A DNA stretch of 64,000 bases from Burkholderia cenocepacia (GCF_014211915.1 NZ_CP060041.1:930001-994000); one strand, 5' to 3'; positions 51,671-61,105 are shown, counted from the stretch's first letter. Notes: a model not told the origin generated them from the sequence alone. A program made the numbers and translations.

Positions 51671-52618
51671 ATGAACGGTAACTCCACGCTCGATCCAGTG
51701 GCGCAACAGGCGATTGACTGGGAAGTGAGGCTGCGCTCCGGCGAGATTTCGCAGGCGGAGCGCGACGCATTCCTCGCATGGCGGCGCGCGGATCCGGCCC
51801 ACGAAGAAGCGTGGGCGCGACTGCAGCAGCGGCTCGGCAGGCTCGGCCCGTTGCAGGGCACGTCGAGTACGGCGGTGCGGCGGGCGCTCGACGAGCCGTC
51901 GCGTCACCGCAGACGATGGCTAAAAGCCGGCGCGGGCCTGGGAGGCCTCGTGCTCGCCGGGATCGGCACGCGCCAGCTCATTTCGACGTTTTCGCTCGAC
52001 GCGGACTACCACAATGGCGATGTGGTCCCGCAAAGGGTCCAGTTCGACGGCAACGTTTCGGTCACGGCCGGCGCGGCCACACGGGTGTATACCCATGCGC
52101 GTGAGCAGGCCGACCTCTATCTGGCCGCCGGTCAGGTTGCAACCGATCCGAATCGAGCGGGCTATCAGCCGGTTGTCGTGACCACCCGCGACGGCATGGT
52201 CCGCACCGAGCGGGCGCGCGTGAGCGTCGACGTTCTGCGCCTGCATACCGTCGTGGCCGTGCAAGGCGGCGACGCGGTGCTGGCCGTGCCCCACGGGCGC
52301 CGCTTGCGGGTACCCGATGGATCGGCGTGGTCGCTGTCCGGCGGGCAGATCGCCCGCATGCCCGAAACGTCGGCCGACATCTTCTCGTGGACACGCGGCA
52401 CGCTGGTCGTGCTCGACCGCGCGGTGCCGGACGTGATCGAAACGCTGGGCCGTTACTTCGGCGGCTATATCCGTTTCCCGGAGGCCGCGCTGTCGCGCCG
52501 CGTGAGCGGCGTCTTTCCGCTCGACGACGCGCCGGCCGCACTCCGGCAACTGGCCGAAAGCCTCGGGTTTTCCCTGAATCTGTACGGCAACATGCTCGCC
52601 GTCGCCACCCCTGCCTGA
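51671..52618 (+). CDS. fecR: FecR-family anti-sigma factor/regulator
   Basis: The 315-residue inner-membrane protein has the N-terminal cytoplasmic FecR domain (residues 8-55: QAIDWEVRLRSGEISQAERD, FLAWRRADPAHEEAW). A single membrane segment near residues 92-108 and a periplasmic FecR domain follow, the latter with TRVYTHAREQADLYLAAGQV and later a secretin/TonB-like short domain. FecR proteins receive a signal from a TonB receptor and control a FecI-type sigma factor. No fecI gene is adjacent, which is unusual. ATG at 51671 is preferred to an upstream TTG. The receptor follows after one regulator gene. Confidence 0.88.
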   Translation: MNGNSTLDPVAQQAIDWEVRLRSGEISQAERDAFLAWRRADPAHEEAWARLQQRLGRLGPLQGTSSTAVRRALDEPSRHRRRWLKAGAGLGGLVLAGIGTRQLISTFSLDADYHNGDVVPQRVQFDGNVSVTAGAATRVYTHAREQADLYLAAGQVATDPNRAGYQPVVVTTRDGMVRTERARVSVDVLRLHTVVAVQGGDAVLAVPHGRRLRVPDGSAWSLSGGQIARMPETSADIFSWTRGTLVVLDRAVPDVIETLGRYFGGYIRFPEAALSRRVSGVFPLDDAPAALRQLAESLGFSLNLYGNMLAVATPA

Positions 52619-52754
52619 AACCGCAGGCTTCCGCTCCAGTCCCCCTCCGAATTTTTTTCGATTTGCGGTGTCACTTTTCGCCGCTCGTTGCACAAGGTAA
52701 TCAAGAGCGCATCGAATCGCTCGACATCAACCCGTGCACTCGAGTGGAGGAAGT

Positions 52755-53219
52755 GTGTTCGACGCTATCGACAAGTCCATATTGTCCGTGCTGCAGCAGG
52801 ACAGCACGCTCTCGGTGGCCGAAATCGCCGACCGCGTGAACCTTTCGACCACGCCATGCTGGCGACGCATTCAGAAGCTCGAGCAGGACGGGGTGATCGC
52901 GCGTCGCGTGGCGCTTCTGGACGCGAAGAAGCTCAACGTGGGCGTGACCGTGCTGGTGGAAATCAAGACCGCGGAACATACCGCTGCGTGGTTGCGGCGT
53001 TTCTGCGACGTGGTGGCGACGATTCCCGAGGTGGTGGAGGTTCATCGCATGAGCGGGCACATCGACTACATGCTCAAGGTCGTGGTGCCGCATATCGACG
53101 CGTACGACAGCGTATACAGGCGTCTGATCGGCGCGGTCGACATCTTCGACGTCAGTTCCAGCTTCGCGATGGAGACCATTAAGCAGACCACCGTATTACC
53201 GCTCGATTACATGCTGTGA
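52755..53219 (+). CDS. Lrp/AsnC-family transcriptional regulator
   Basis: The 154-residue protein has the winged helix of the family (residues 3-58: DAIDKSILSVLQQDSTLSVA, RVNLSTTPCWRRIQKLEQDG) and a C-terminal RAM ligand-binding domain with HRMSGHIDYMLKVVVPHIDA. These regulators sense amino acids or small peptides. GTG at 52755 is chosen because GGAGGA precedes it at ideal spacing. Its location between fecR and the receptor suggests it controls this locus, possibly in response to an amino-acid product of the TldD/E proteases (inference). Confidence 0.85.
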   Translation: MFDAIDKSILSVLQQDSTLSVAEIADRVNLSTTPCWRRIQKLEQDGVIARRVALLDAKKLNVGVTVLVEIKTAEHTAAWLRRFCDVVATIPEVVEVHRMSGHIDYMLKVVVPHIDAYDSVYRRLIGAVDIFDVSSSFAMETIKQTTVLPLDYML

Positions 53220-53330
53220 CCGCGCGGGCGGAGCAATTTATCGACAGGGACGGAGAAGGACGGAATTTCACCGGCGCGGCGGAAACCGCGGAATGGAATT
53301 CCAAAACGGGCGGCGCAAGCGAATTGTTTC

Positions 53331-53361
53331 AAAAAAACATTCCAGGCCCGGACGATAGACT
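53331..53361 (+). promoter_or_regulatory. Candidate ECF-type promoter of the receptor operon
   Basis: An A7 run followed by C-ATTCC, ten bases and GATAGACT lies about 150 bp ahead of the receptor start. The same elements with identical spacing occur at 61077-61105 before tldE. The rest of the two regions is unrelated, so the shared bases are probably functional. Confidence 0.6.
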
Positions 53362-53513
53362 TGTTTCATCGATGACGCATTCGGGCAGAGGCTGACCGAA
53401 GTCCGATTTGAAGCATGACGGTACTTTGCGACACGATGATGACGCGATTACGCGTAGGAATACTGACAGAACGGACGAAGAGCCAATACATTCGACAAGG
53501 GAGTGGTTCAAAC

Positions 53514-55904
53514 GTGAAGCTCAACATCAGAACACGCCGGGCGATCTCGAGCCAGGCATCGGGGGTTGCAATCGCGGTCGCCGTTGCACAGGTTTTCATC
53601 GCGGCGTCGGCGCATGCACAACAGGCTGCCCAGCAGTCATGGCATCTCGCGAGCGGTCCGCTGGACCGCACGCTGGTCGAAATCGCGCAGACGGCCAACG
53701 TGAGGTTGAGCTACGACGCGGGCCTTGTGCAATCGTTGAAATCGTCGCCCGTCGAGGGCAGCTACACCGCCGAGGCCGCGATTCGACAAGCGCTTCGAGG
53801 CACCGGCCTCGATCTCGTCGCGACGGGCAGCGGTGGTCTGACCATTCAGAAGGCGGTTGCGAAGCCCGCTGCGGCGGCGCCCGTCGCGGCGTCGGCAGCG
53901 GCAGCCTCCGTGGGGCCTGTCGATACCACGCTTCCGCTCATCAGCGTGGCAGCCAGCCGGGACTCCGGCGGCACCGGCTTCGTCGCGGAATCGTCGTCCA
54001 CCTATGCGCGCTCGGACGTGCCGCTGAGCCAGACGCCGAAATCGGTCAGCGTCATCAACGCGGCGGTGATCCAGAGCCAGGCCGCTCAGTCGCTCTCCGA
54101 TGTGCTGAGGAATGCTTCCGGTGTCGTCACGCGGCCGGGGCCGCTTGGTGTGCCGAGTTACACGATTCGCGGGTTCTTGGCATCCAACCTGACCTCAGAC
54201 GGGCTCGCCACGGTGGGCTCGGCGCCCAACGTCACGCCGACGATCGCCATCTCGAGCGTGGAAGTGGTCAAGGGGCCCTCGGCCATCGTGAATGGCAACA
54301 GTCCGCCGGGAGGCGTCATCAATCTCGTCAAGAAAACGCCGCAGGCCGAACCGTTTCACGAAATCCAGGTGGGCTACGGCTCCTATGGCAGCGAGCAGAT
54401 CGCGCTGGACAGCACGGGCGCCATCACCGCCGACAAGAAGCTTCGGTATCGCTTCATCATCTCGGGTGAACGGGTCGGCCAGAATTCGATGGGATATGAC
54501 GGCGAGAGAAATTTCTACTTTGCCCCGACCCTGGAATGGAAGGATTCGACCACCGACCTGACGGTGGGCTATGAGCGCACGGTCAATCGCGAGCCGGTTC
54601 CCCCGTTCACCGTCGGCTATGCCAAGGGCGATATCTATCGAAACTATATCGACAGGCCGCTGGGTACGCCGTCCGATCATTTCGGCGCGCAAACGGACAA
54701 TATTTTCATTCACCTCGAACAAAAGCTCGGCACGGCGCTGACCTTCGTGAGCAAGGGTTCCTATACGCGGACCCAACAAACGCAGCAAGCCTGGACAACG
54801 GCGACGCCGCTCTCGGCGACCAACGGCACGTTGTTCCACAATTTCGATTCGGTCTCGGATTTCTACAGTTGGAGCTTCCAGAATTACCTGCGAGCCAAGT
54901 TCGATATCGGCGCTGCGAAAAATACGGTGATTGCGGGCTGGGACGTTCTTCGCTACAGCCAGCATCAGTCTGACACCACGACATCGAAATTCATTTCCAT
55001 TCCGAATGTCTTCGGCTCATTTACGCTTCCGTCTCCCGACACCGGAAACGTGATGCCGAATAACACTACCTACTTCACTCAAACCGGTTTATATCTACAA
55101 GATCAGTTTTCCTACAGGAATTTCCATGCGCTCGCGTCCGTGCGCCGGGATACCTATCTGACACATGCAACCTACGCCGGTAACCCACCAGCGGGAAGCC
55201 ATCAGAACGCCTATAGCCCGAGCCTCGGCCTGCTCTACGAACTGACGTCCGAGGTTGCCGTCTACGCCAGCTACAACCGTGGCTTCCAGCCGGGCCAGGC
55301 GCTTCAATTCGGTGGCGGTGTGCTCCCCCCGCAAATCAGCCAGCAAGTCGAAGTGGGCATGAAGTTCAACCTGCTGGACGACAAGCTGGCCATCACGACC
55401 TCGGCTTACCGCACCTCGTTCAGCAATTACAGCGTCAACGATCCGCTCCATCGCGGTTTCTCTATTCCCGTCGGCGGCGCCGTCAGCCGGGGATTCGAAG
55501 CGGAGATCAGCGGCCAGCCGCTGCCCGGCGTCAACGTGGTCGGCACCTACACGTACAACGACTTCGTGCAGCCTTCGGCCGCCAAGATCGGGGTAAGCCT
55601 GCCCAAGAACAGCGCCAGCCTGTGGACGACCTACAACTTCCAGACCGAAAAGCTCCAGGGTTTCGGGGTCGGCGCGGGGCTGTTCTTCGCGAGCGGGCAG
55701 TACATCGGCTCGGGCTCGGCGTACCGCATCCCCAGCCAGGTGGAGACGGATCTCGGCGTGTTCTATCGGAAGAAGGGGTACGGCTTGAATCTTTCGATCA
55801 AGAACGTGTTCAACCGCAAGCTCTACTACAGCAGCACGTCGGCCGCCATGATTCCGATGGGTCCGGAGCGGACGGTCATGCTGACCGGAACCTATGACTT
55901 CTGA
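53514..55904 (+). CDS. TonB-dependent receptor with N-terminal signalling domain
   Basis: The 796-residue outer-membrane protein has a signal peptide (to about residue 35, ending SAHAQQ). A secretin/TonB short N-terminal domain (WHLASGPLDRTLVEIAQTAN, VRLSYDAG) is the part that talks to FecR-type regulators. A TonB box/plug region (LSQTPKSVSVINAAVIQ, SYTIRGF, SSVEVVKGPSAIVNGN) leads to the 22-strand barrel, ending in YDF. The group is siderophore-receptor-like (FpvA/FoxA type), but peptide ligands are possible. GTG at 53514 fits the signal peptide; ATG at 53415 would add 33 unusual residues. GC is visibly lower than in the rest of the window. Confidence 0.9.
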   Translation: MKLNIRTRRAISSQASGVAIAVAVAQVFIAASAHAQQAAQQSWHLASGPLDRTLVEIAQTANVRLSYDAGLVQSLKSSPVEGSYTAEAAIRQALRGTGLDLVATGSGGLTIQKAVAKPAAAAPVAASAAAASVGPVDTTLPLISVAASRDSGGTGFVAESSSTYARSDVPLSQTPKSVSVINAAVIQSQAAQSLSDVLRNASGVVTRPGPLGVPSYTIRGFLASNLTSDGLATVGSAPNVTPTIAISSVEVVKGPSAIVNGNSPPGGVINLVKKTPQAEPFHEIQVGYGSYGSEQIALDSTGAITADKKLRYRFIISGERVGQNSMGYDGERNFYFAPTLEWKDSTTDLTVGYERTVNREPVPPFTVGYAKGDIYRNYIDRPLGTPSDHFGAQTDNIFIHLEQKLGTALTFVSKGSYTRTQQTQQAWTTATPLSATNGTLFHNFDSVSDFYSWSFQNYLRAKFDIGAAKNTVIAGWDVLRYSQHQSDTTTSKFISIPNVFGSFTLPSPDTGNVMPNNTTYFTQTGLYLQDQFSYRNFHALASVRRDTYLTHATYAGNPPAGSHQNAYSPSLGLLYELTSEVAVYASYNRGFQPGQALQFGGGVLPPQISQQVEVGMKFNLLDDKLAITTSAYRTSFSNYSVNDPLHRGFSIPVGGAVSRGFEAEISGQPLPGVNVVGTYTYNDFVQPSAAKIGVSLPKNSASLWTTYNFQTEKLQGFGVGAGLFFASGQYIGSGSAYRIPSQVETDLGVFYRKKGYGLNLSIKNVFNRKLYYSSTSAAMIPMGPERTVMLTGTYDF

Positions 55905-56682
55905 TTCCTTGCCCGCACGCCCCTGGGACGACATCGCCGTGCACGAGAACACGTCCCAGGCGCCCCATGCGCGCACCCGCCGCGTCGCGTGTGCCGCGGG
56001 TGTACTGCTTGCACACGCGCTCGGGCTGTACGTTGCGGTTCACGAAAGCGCGGTGACGCTCAGGCTCGAAGCCGGGCGTCCGGCGGGCGGCACGGTGCAG
56101 GTGCAACTGGTCGCCGCGCCGGCGCCGCGGCCCGCGCCAACCCCGCCTGCGCCGCCCAAGCCGCGGCCCGAGCCACCGAAACCGGTGGCGCCGGCGAAGC
56201 CGGAAAAGGCGCACGTGCTGGCGTCGCACGCGCCGAGCCCGCGCACGGTGGAAGCGGCGCCCCAGGAGACGCCGAAACCCGCCGAAACGCGGCAGGTCGC
56301 GCCGGTGCCCGCGCCGCATCCCGCACCTGAAGCAGCGCCGGCCCAACCTGTCGCGCCACCCGCGCCGGGGCCGAACCTGCTGGACGCGCCGAAGCAAATC
56401 AGCGCGGGCGAGTTGAAGCAGTTGGGATGCCAGATGCCGCGACCCGACTACCCGGCGAAAGCGCGCCGGCTGCAACAGGAAGGCACGGTGGTCGTGCATC
56501 TGAGCATCGGCACCGACGGCGCGGTGACGTCCGCGCGCGTGGCGCAGAGCAGCGGCTCGCCGCTGCTCGACGCGGCCGCCGTCGCGGCGATCCGTGCCGG
56601 CCGCTGTCACCCGTACGAGACCGCGGGCATCGCGCGCTCGGTCGAAGCTTCCCAACCCATCGCATTCAACCTGAACGACTGA
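55894..56682 (+). CDS. tonB: TonB-type energy transducer
   Basis: The 262-residue protein has a membrane anchor (about residues 31-50, ACAAGVLLAHALGLYVAV). A long Pro/Ala/Lys/Glu-rich spacer (65-165) crosses the periplasm. The C-terminal TonB domain has DYPAKARRLQQEGTVVVHLS, then GSPLLDAAAVAAIRAGRC and a final PIAFNLND. It overlaps the receptor stop by 11 bases, so this TonB is dedicated to it. ExbB and ExbD follow at once. Confidence 0.93.
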   Translation: MTSDSLPARPWDDIAVHENTSQAPHARTRRVACAAGVLLAHALGLYVAVHESAVTLRLEAGRPAGGTVQVQLVAAPAPRPAPTPPAPPKPRPEPPKPVAPAKPEKAHVLASHAPSPRTVEAAPQETPKPAETRQVAPVPAPHPAPEAAPAQPVAPPAPGPNLLDAPKQISAGELKQLGCQMPRPDYPAKARRLQQEGTVVVHLSIGTDGAVTSARVAQSSGSPLLDAAAVAAIRAGRCHPYETAGIARSVEASQPIAFNLND

Positions 56683-56705
56683 ACCCGCACCAATCGGAGC
56701 AACAC

Positions 56706-57446
56706 ATGGAACAGTATGGCATCGCCAACGTCTGGCAACAGGGTGACTTCGTTACCCGCTTCATCTTCGTTTTCCTGATCGGCATGTCCGTCGTCTCGTG
56801 GTTCGTGATACTGACGAAAGGATTCGCCAATCGGCGTCTCGAATCGCTCGGCAAGCGCGCGCAAACGGGTTTCTGGTCCAGTGCGTCGATCAGCGACGGC
56901 ATCGCGGCGCTGGGCGAGCGCGGCGACAATCCTTATCGTGCGCTGGTGCTTGCCGGGCGCGAAGCGAATGAACAGCATGCGGGCAACGAACCGTCGATGC
57001 AGGGCAGCCTGAGCGCGAGCGAATGGGTGGCGCGCGGGCTGCGCAACGCATTCGACGACGAAGTCGCGCGCCTGCAGAATGGCCTGGCCGTGCTGGGCTC
57101 GATCGGCAGCACCGCGCCGTTCGTGGGGCTGTTCGGCACCGTCTGGGGCATCTATCACGCACTCATGGCGATCGGCATGTCGGGGCAGGCCAGCCTCGAT
57201 CACGTTGCCGGCCCGGTGGGCGAGTCGCTCGTGATGACGGCGATCGGGCTGTTCGTCGCCATTCCGGCGGTGCTCGGCTTCAACTACGTGAACCGCGGCA
57301 ACAAGCGCGTGAGCCATCGGCTGAACCGCTTCGCGCACGAGCTGCACGTGTATTTCGTCACCGGCGCGAAGGCCCGTGCCGACGCCGGCCGGCCGGTCGG
57401 CGCACCGGCCGCGACCAAGCGCGCGACGCCCAACCTGGCCGCCTGA
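56706..57446 (+). CDS. exbB: ExbB proton-channel subunit
   Basis: The 246-residue MotA/TolQ/ExbB-family protein has three membrane helices: residues 17-37, and a pair at about 140-162 and 175-195. The conserved sequences are LGSIGSTAPFVGLFGTVWGI and PVGESLVMTAIGLFVAIPAV. With ExbD it uses the proton gradient to drive TonB. ATG at 56706 lies 23 bp after the tonB stop, with a GGAGCAAC site. Confidence 0.95.
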   Translation: MEQYGIANVWQQGDFVTRFIFVFLIGMSVVSWFVILTKGFANRRLESLGKRAQTGFWSSASISDGIAALGERGDNPYRALVLAGREANEQHAGNEPSMQGSLSASEWVARGLRNAFDDEVARLQNGLAVLGSIGSTAPFVGLFGTVWGIYHALMAIGMSGQASLDHVAGPVGESLVMTAIGLFVAIPAVLGFNYVNRGNKRVSHRLNRFAHELHVYFVTGAKARADAGRPVGAPAATKRATPNLAA

Positions 57447-57457
57447 AGGAGCCTGCC

Positions 57458-57880
57458 ATGTCAATGATTACCGATGGCGGCGGCGACGAAGGCGTCATGA
57501 ACGACATCAACATGACGCCGCTGATCGACGTCATGCTGGTGTTGCTGATCATCTTCATCGTGACGCTGCCCGTCATCAACAAGGCGGTGAAGGTCGATCT
57601 TCCGCAGGCGGCCGCGCAGCCGGCCGTGTCGAAAACCCAGGACATCGATCTGTCGATCACGGCCGACAAGACGGTGCTGTGGAACAAGCAGCCGGTCGAC
57701 GAGGAGGCGCTGAAGGCGCGCGTGGCCGAGGCTGCGGCGCAGGGCGAGCCGCCCGCGATCAACATCAACGCGGATCAGCACGTCGAGTACGGCAAGGTCG
57801 CGACCATTCTGGCGGCACTCCAGGGCGGTGGTCTCAACAAGATCAACTTCGTGATGCAACCGCCCGAGGCGCACCAATGA
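57458..57880 (+). CDS. exbD: ExbD proton-channel subunit
   Basis: The 140-residue protein has the ExbD/TolR layout: a short cytoplasmic start, one helix with the essential aspartate (MNDINMTPLIDVMLVLLIIF, Asp at about residue 24), and a periplasmic domain ending in GGLNKINFVM. AAGGAG precedes the ATG. Its stop overlaps the start of the ABC transporter (ATGA), an unusual coupling of an energising complex with a transporter. Confidence 0.95.
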   Translation: MSMITDGGGDEGVMNDINMTPLIDVMLVLLIIFIVTLPVINKAVKVDLPQAAAQPAVSKTQDIDLSITADKTVLWNKQPVDEEALKARVAEAAAQGEPPAININADQHVEYGKVATILAALQGGGLNKINFVMQPPEAHQ

Positions 57881-59679
57881 CGGTGAACGGCGCTTTCCCC
57901 GTTGACCGCGCGGAAGACGCGCAAGCGCGCCGCTGCTTTCCGCCGGTGTGGCGCCTGCTGCTGCCGTACTGGCGTACGCGCGAAGGCGTGTTCTCGCTGA
58001 TGTTGCTGATGCTCGTGATCGGGTCGAGTTGGGCCACGACGTACGTGATGCTGTGGAACAACAACTGGACCGGCATGTTCTACGATGCGATCGGCGCTTC
58101 CCGATTTAAGGTGCTGCCGGAGCTGCTCGTGCGTTTCCTGCTCGTGGCGATGGCCGGCGCGGTCGTGCAGATTACCGGGGTGGTGCTGCAGCAAATCGTG
58201 CAGATTCGCTGGCGCCGGTGGCTCACGACCTGGCTCGCCGAAAAATGGCTCGCACGCAACAACTATTATCGGATCGAACGCGACCGGGAACTCGAGAACG
58301 TCGACCAGCGTATCGCTGAAGACGTGAAGCTGTTCGTCAACGACACGCTGCTGCTGGGTCTCGGGTTTCTTTCGGTACCGGTCAGCGTCGTGTCGTTCAG
58401 CGTCGTGCTGTGGCGCATGGGCGGCCCGTTTCAAATGCACGTCGGCGGATCGTCATACGTATTGCACGGTTATCTGGTATTCGCCGCATTTGCCTATACC
58501 GCCGTCATTTTTGCGGCGACGCATTATCTGGGCCGCAGGCTCATCACGCTGACGGCCAGACAGCATCGTGTCGAGGGCGATTTTCGCGTGCTCATGGTGG
58601 GCGTGCGTGAATTCGCGGAACAGATCGCGTTCTTTCAGGGGCAAACGTCCGAGCATGGGCGTCTGCAGGCATCGTTTCGCTTCGTGGTTTCGAATCTCTA
58701 CGCGACGCTGTGGGTGAATACGCGCCTCTTATTCTTCACCAATATCGTCGGTCAGGTCAGTTCGGTCATTCCGACCTTGCTGGTGCTGCCGCAACTGATG
58801 TCGGGTGGGTTGACGCTCGGCGGGCTGATGAAATCGAACGGCGCATTTCATTCCGTCACGGGAGCGCTGGCATTTTTTCCGCAAGTGTATCCAGGATTTA
58901 CGTCGTGGCGTGCGGAGGCCAACCGTTTGCGCGAATTCCTTCACGTGAGCGAGCATGAGCCGCGGCACGACATCGCGCTGGACGAAAGCCACACTGGAGC
59001 GGTCGCCGCGAGCGGGCTCGTCTTGCGCGACGCGTCCGGTGCCACACTGTCGCGCGTGCCCGACTTCGTGCTCCTGGCCGGCCGGCGGTGCCTCGTGCGA
59101 GGTCGATCGGGGTGCGGGAAAAGCACGTTGCTGCGCGCGCTGGCCGGCCTATGGCCCTACGGTGAAGGCACGATCGTGCGTCCGGCAGCCGGCACGTTCT
59201 TCTTGCCGCAACGCAGCTATATTCCGCCGGGCACGCTGAAGGCGGCCGTGACCTATCCGCGCGACGCGTCGGCGTACCCGGACAGCGAATGCGAGGCACT
59301 CCTGCATGCGTGCGGATTGTCGACCTATGCCTCCCAGCTCCATGTGGAGGACCGCTGGAGCACACGGCTGTCCGGCGGCGAGCAACAGCGCGTGGCATTT
59401 GCGCGCGTGCTGCTCGCCAAACCTTCCACGGTGTTCCTCGACGAATGCACGTCCGCACTCGATAGCCAGAGCGAGAAAGAACTTTACGGTCTGCTAATCG
59501 AGCGTTTGCCTCAGGCCACGGTCGTCAGCGTCGCGCATCGCAAGGAGCTGCTGGCGTTTCACGACACGACGCTCGATTTTCCCGCACCGGCGGCACCGGA
59601 AGCACGACAGGACGCGGCCGACGAAGCGAAGGATTCAAACGCCGGCAGCCGCGCATACGTCGGAACGCAACTGTGCTGA
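57877..59679 (+). CDS. SbmA/YddA-like ABC transporter (fused permease and ATPase)
   Basis: The 600-residue protein has an N-terminal membrane domain of the ABC_membrane_2 type (about six helices, residues 25-345, with NVDQRIAEDVKLFVND, the family's hallmark EDI/L motif) and a C-terminal ATPase. Walker A is GRSGCGKST (Lys415), the signature is LSGGEQQR (about 498) and Walker B is TVFLDECTSALD (Glu523). Relatives include SbmA/BacA (peptide importers, without ATPase) and YddA/ABCD. It could import the receptor's ligand or export a product. It overlaps exbD by four bases. Confidence 0.88.
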   Translation: MTVNGAFPVDRAEDAQARRCFPPVWRLLLPYWRTREGVFSLMLLMLVIGSSWATTYVMLWNNNWTGMFYDAIGASRFKVLPELLVRFLLVAMAGAVVQITGVVLQQIVQIRWRRWLTTWLAEKWLARNNYYRIERDRELENVDQRIAEDVKLFVNDTLLLGLGFLSVPVSVVSFSVVLWRMGGPFQMHVGGSSYVLHGYLVFAAFAYTAVIFAATHYLGRRLITLTARQHRVEGDFRVLMVGVREFAEQIAFFQGQTSEHGRLQASFRFVVSNLYATLWVNTRLLFFTNIVGQVSSVIPTLLVLPQLMSGGLTLGGLMKSNGAFHSVTGALAFFPQVYPGFTSWRAEANRLREFLHVSEHEPRHDIALDESHTGAVAASGLVLRDASGATLSRVPDFVLLAGRRCLVRGRSGCGKSTLLRALAGLWPYGEGTIVRPAAGTFFLPQRSYIPPGTLKAAVTYPRDASAYPDSECEALLHACGLSTYASQLHVEDRWSTRLSGGEQQRVAFARVLLAKPSTVFLDECTSALDSQSEKELYGLLIERLPQATVVSVAHRKELLAFHDTTLDFPAPAAPEARQDAADEAKDSNAGSRAYVGTQLC

Positions 59680-59757
59680 GCGCCACGATCCCAACCGACG
59701 CCGTGCATTTGAACACTGTGCGGCGCGCCAACAAACGAAACAGGACAAGGTCGATTC

Positions 59758-60978
59758 ATGAGCAATCTGAAAGCAGTGACGCTGGAAACCATCGAAGCCG
59801 ACGTGATCAATAACCCGCTGCCCGTACTGGTCGACTTCTGGGCGCCCTGGTGCGGTCCGTGCAAGGCGCTCGCGCCGACGCTGTCGAAATTGAGCGAGCA
59901 ATTTGAAGGCAACGTGGCGTTCGTGAAGATCGACGTGGACGAGAATGCAGGCGTTCGCGAACGATTCGGCGTTCGCGGTATTCCGACGCTGATCCTGCTG
60001 CGTGGCGGCAAGGAGCTCGGCCGCGTGGTCGGTAATCGCTCCGCCACGCAACTGGCCGGCTTCATCGACAACCACCTCGGCTCCGTGACGGCGTTGCCGG
60101 CGGCGATCGCCGTTGCACCGAACGCATTCGGCGGCAACGCCACGCTCAAGGCGGAGCGCCTTGGCGCATTGCGAGCGTGGGTGGATCGCAAGCGGGCCGC
60201 GCCTTCGGAAGCGATGTGGGACGGCGAAATCGGCAGCGCCATTCAGTTCGTCTGCAACACCGCGGACGTGGACGATTGCGCAAGAACGCTGGGTATTCCG
60301 GCCAACGTGCTGGCCGTGGTGGAATCGCTGTCGAGCTATCGCAGTACCCATCTGAATGGGGCGGAGTTCGTCGCGCAGTGGCTTGACGCCGTTGCGGTGG
60401 GGGCGAATCTCGCGCGGCTGCCGCGAATGCTGGTCGCGGATCTGCTGTCCGGCGGCGAGATGTCTGAGTTGATCGGCGACGATGCGGCGTTGCTGTCGAT
60501 TCGCGACCGGCTTGTCGCGCAGCATGGTCCGGCGCGGGCGGCAGGGCCGCTCGACTCGGAACTGGCCGAGATCAAGCAGGCGCTCGCGAAGGCCGACGCT
60601 GCGGCAGCCGGCGCCGCACACGCGTTGGCGACACGGCTTCTCGTGTTGGTCGCTCAGCCGCTCGGCGATGCCGCGATCGTCACCGATTTCATATTCGGCC
60701 TTGCGGGTGCGCATTGGGAGTTGTTGCGCGCGGCCTGCAACTGGACGCGCGATGACGACCGACGCTTCATGCAGCTCGCGGATGAAACGTCGAAGCGCGC
60801 GGTGGAGCGCGGCGAAGAGGCTTCTCAAGGCGACAAGACTCTCGAGCGAATTGGGCTCGTGGATTCCGAACTCATTGCACGGTTTCGGTCTCACTACGGC
60901 GAGGGCACGCAGGCCATGAAAGAGGTCGGCACGAGCATCGGCGATCGTTTGATCGCGATCACGCAGCGCTGCGCGTAA
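59758..60978 (+). CDS. Thioredoxin fused to an unrecognised C-terminal domain
   Basis: Residues 1-105 are a complete thioredoxin, with the active site WAPWCGPCKALAP (Cys32, Cys35) and cis-Pro region GVRGIPTLILLRGGK. Residues 120-406 form a mostly helical region I do not recognise. It contains DVDDCARTLGIPANVLAVVE, with one cysteine, and long amphipathic stretches (ELAEIKQALAKADAAAAGAA). CnoX-type chaperedoxins also carry helical C-terminal extensions, but no TPR pattern is evident here. It lies 78 bp after the ABC gene and may reduce a disulfide in the imported ligand or chaperone it (inference). Confidence 0.8.
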   Translation: MSNLKAVTLETIEADVINNPLPVLVDFWAPWCGPCKALAPTLSKLSEQFEGNVAFVKIDVDENAGVRERFGVRGIPTLILLRGGKELGRVVGNRSATQLAGFIDNHLGSVTALPAAIAVAPNAFGGNATLKAERLGALRAWVDRKRAAPSEAMWDGEIGSAIQFVCNTADVDDCARTLGIPANVLAVVESLSSYRSTHLNGAEFVAQWLDAVAVGANLARLPRMLVADLLSGGEMSELIGDDAALLSIRDRLVAQHGPARAAGPLDSELAEIKQALAKADAAAAGAAHALATRLLVLVAQPLGDAAIVTDFIFGLAGAHWELLRAACNWTRDDDRRFMQLADETSKRAVERGEEASQGDKTLERIGLVDSELIARFRSHYGEGTQAMKEVGTSIGDRLIAITQRCA

Positions 60979-61076
60979 GTCATCTGAGAAAAAGCGCGCG
61001 TCGAACGTAGATTCCGGATACGCCGGCGTGCGCGCAAAACGATTCCACGAATCCGCGAGATGGTGATTTCTTTCGT

Positions 61077-61105
61077 AAAAAAATTCCGATCGCGCTCGAT
61101 AGACT
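61077..61105 (+). promoter_or_regulatory. Candidate ECF-type promoter of tldE-tldD
   Basis: An A7 run leading into ATTCC, ten bases and GATAGACT match the element upstream of the receptor gene with identical spacing. It is about 100 bp ahead of the tldE start, in a 224-bp gap after the thioredoxin gene. Confidence 0.6.
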
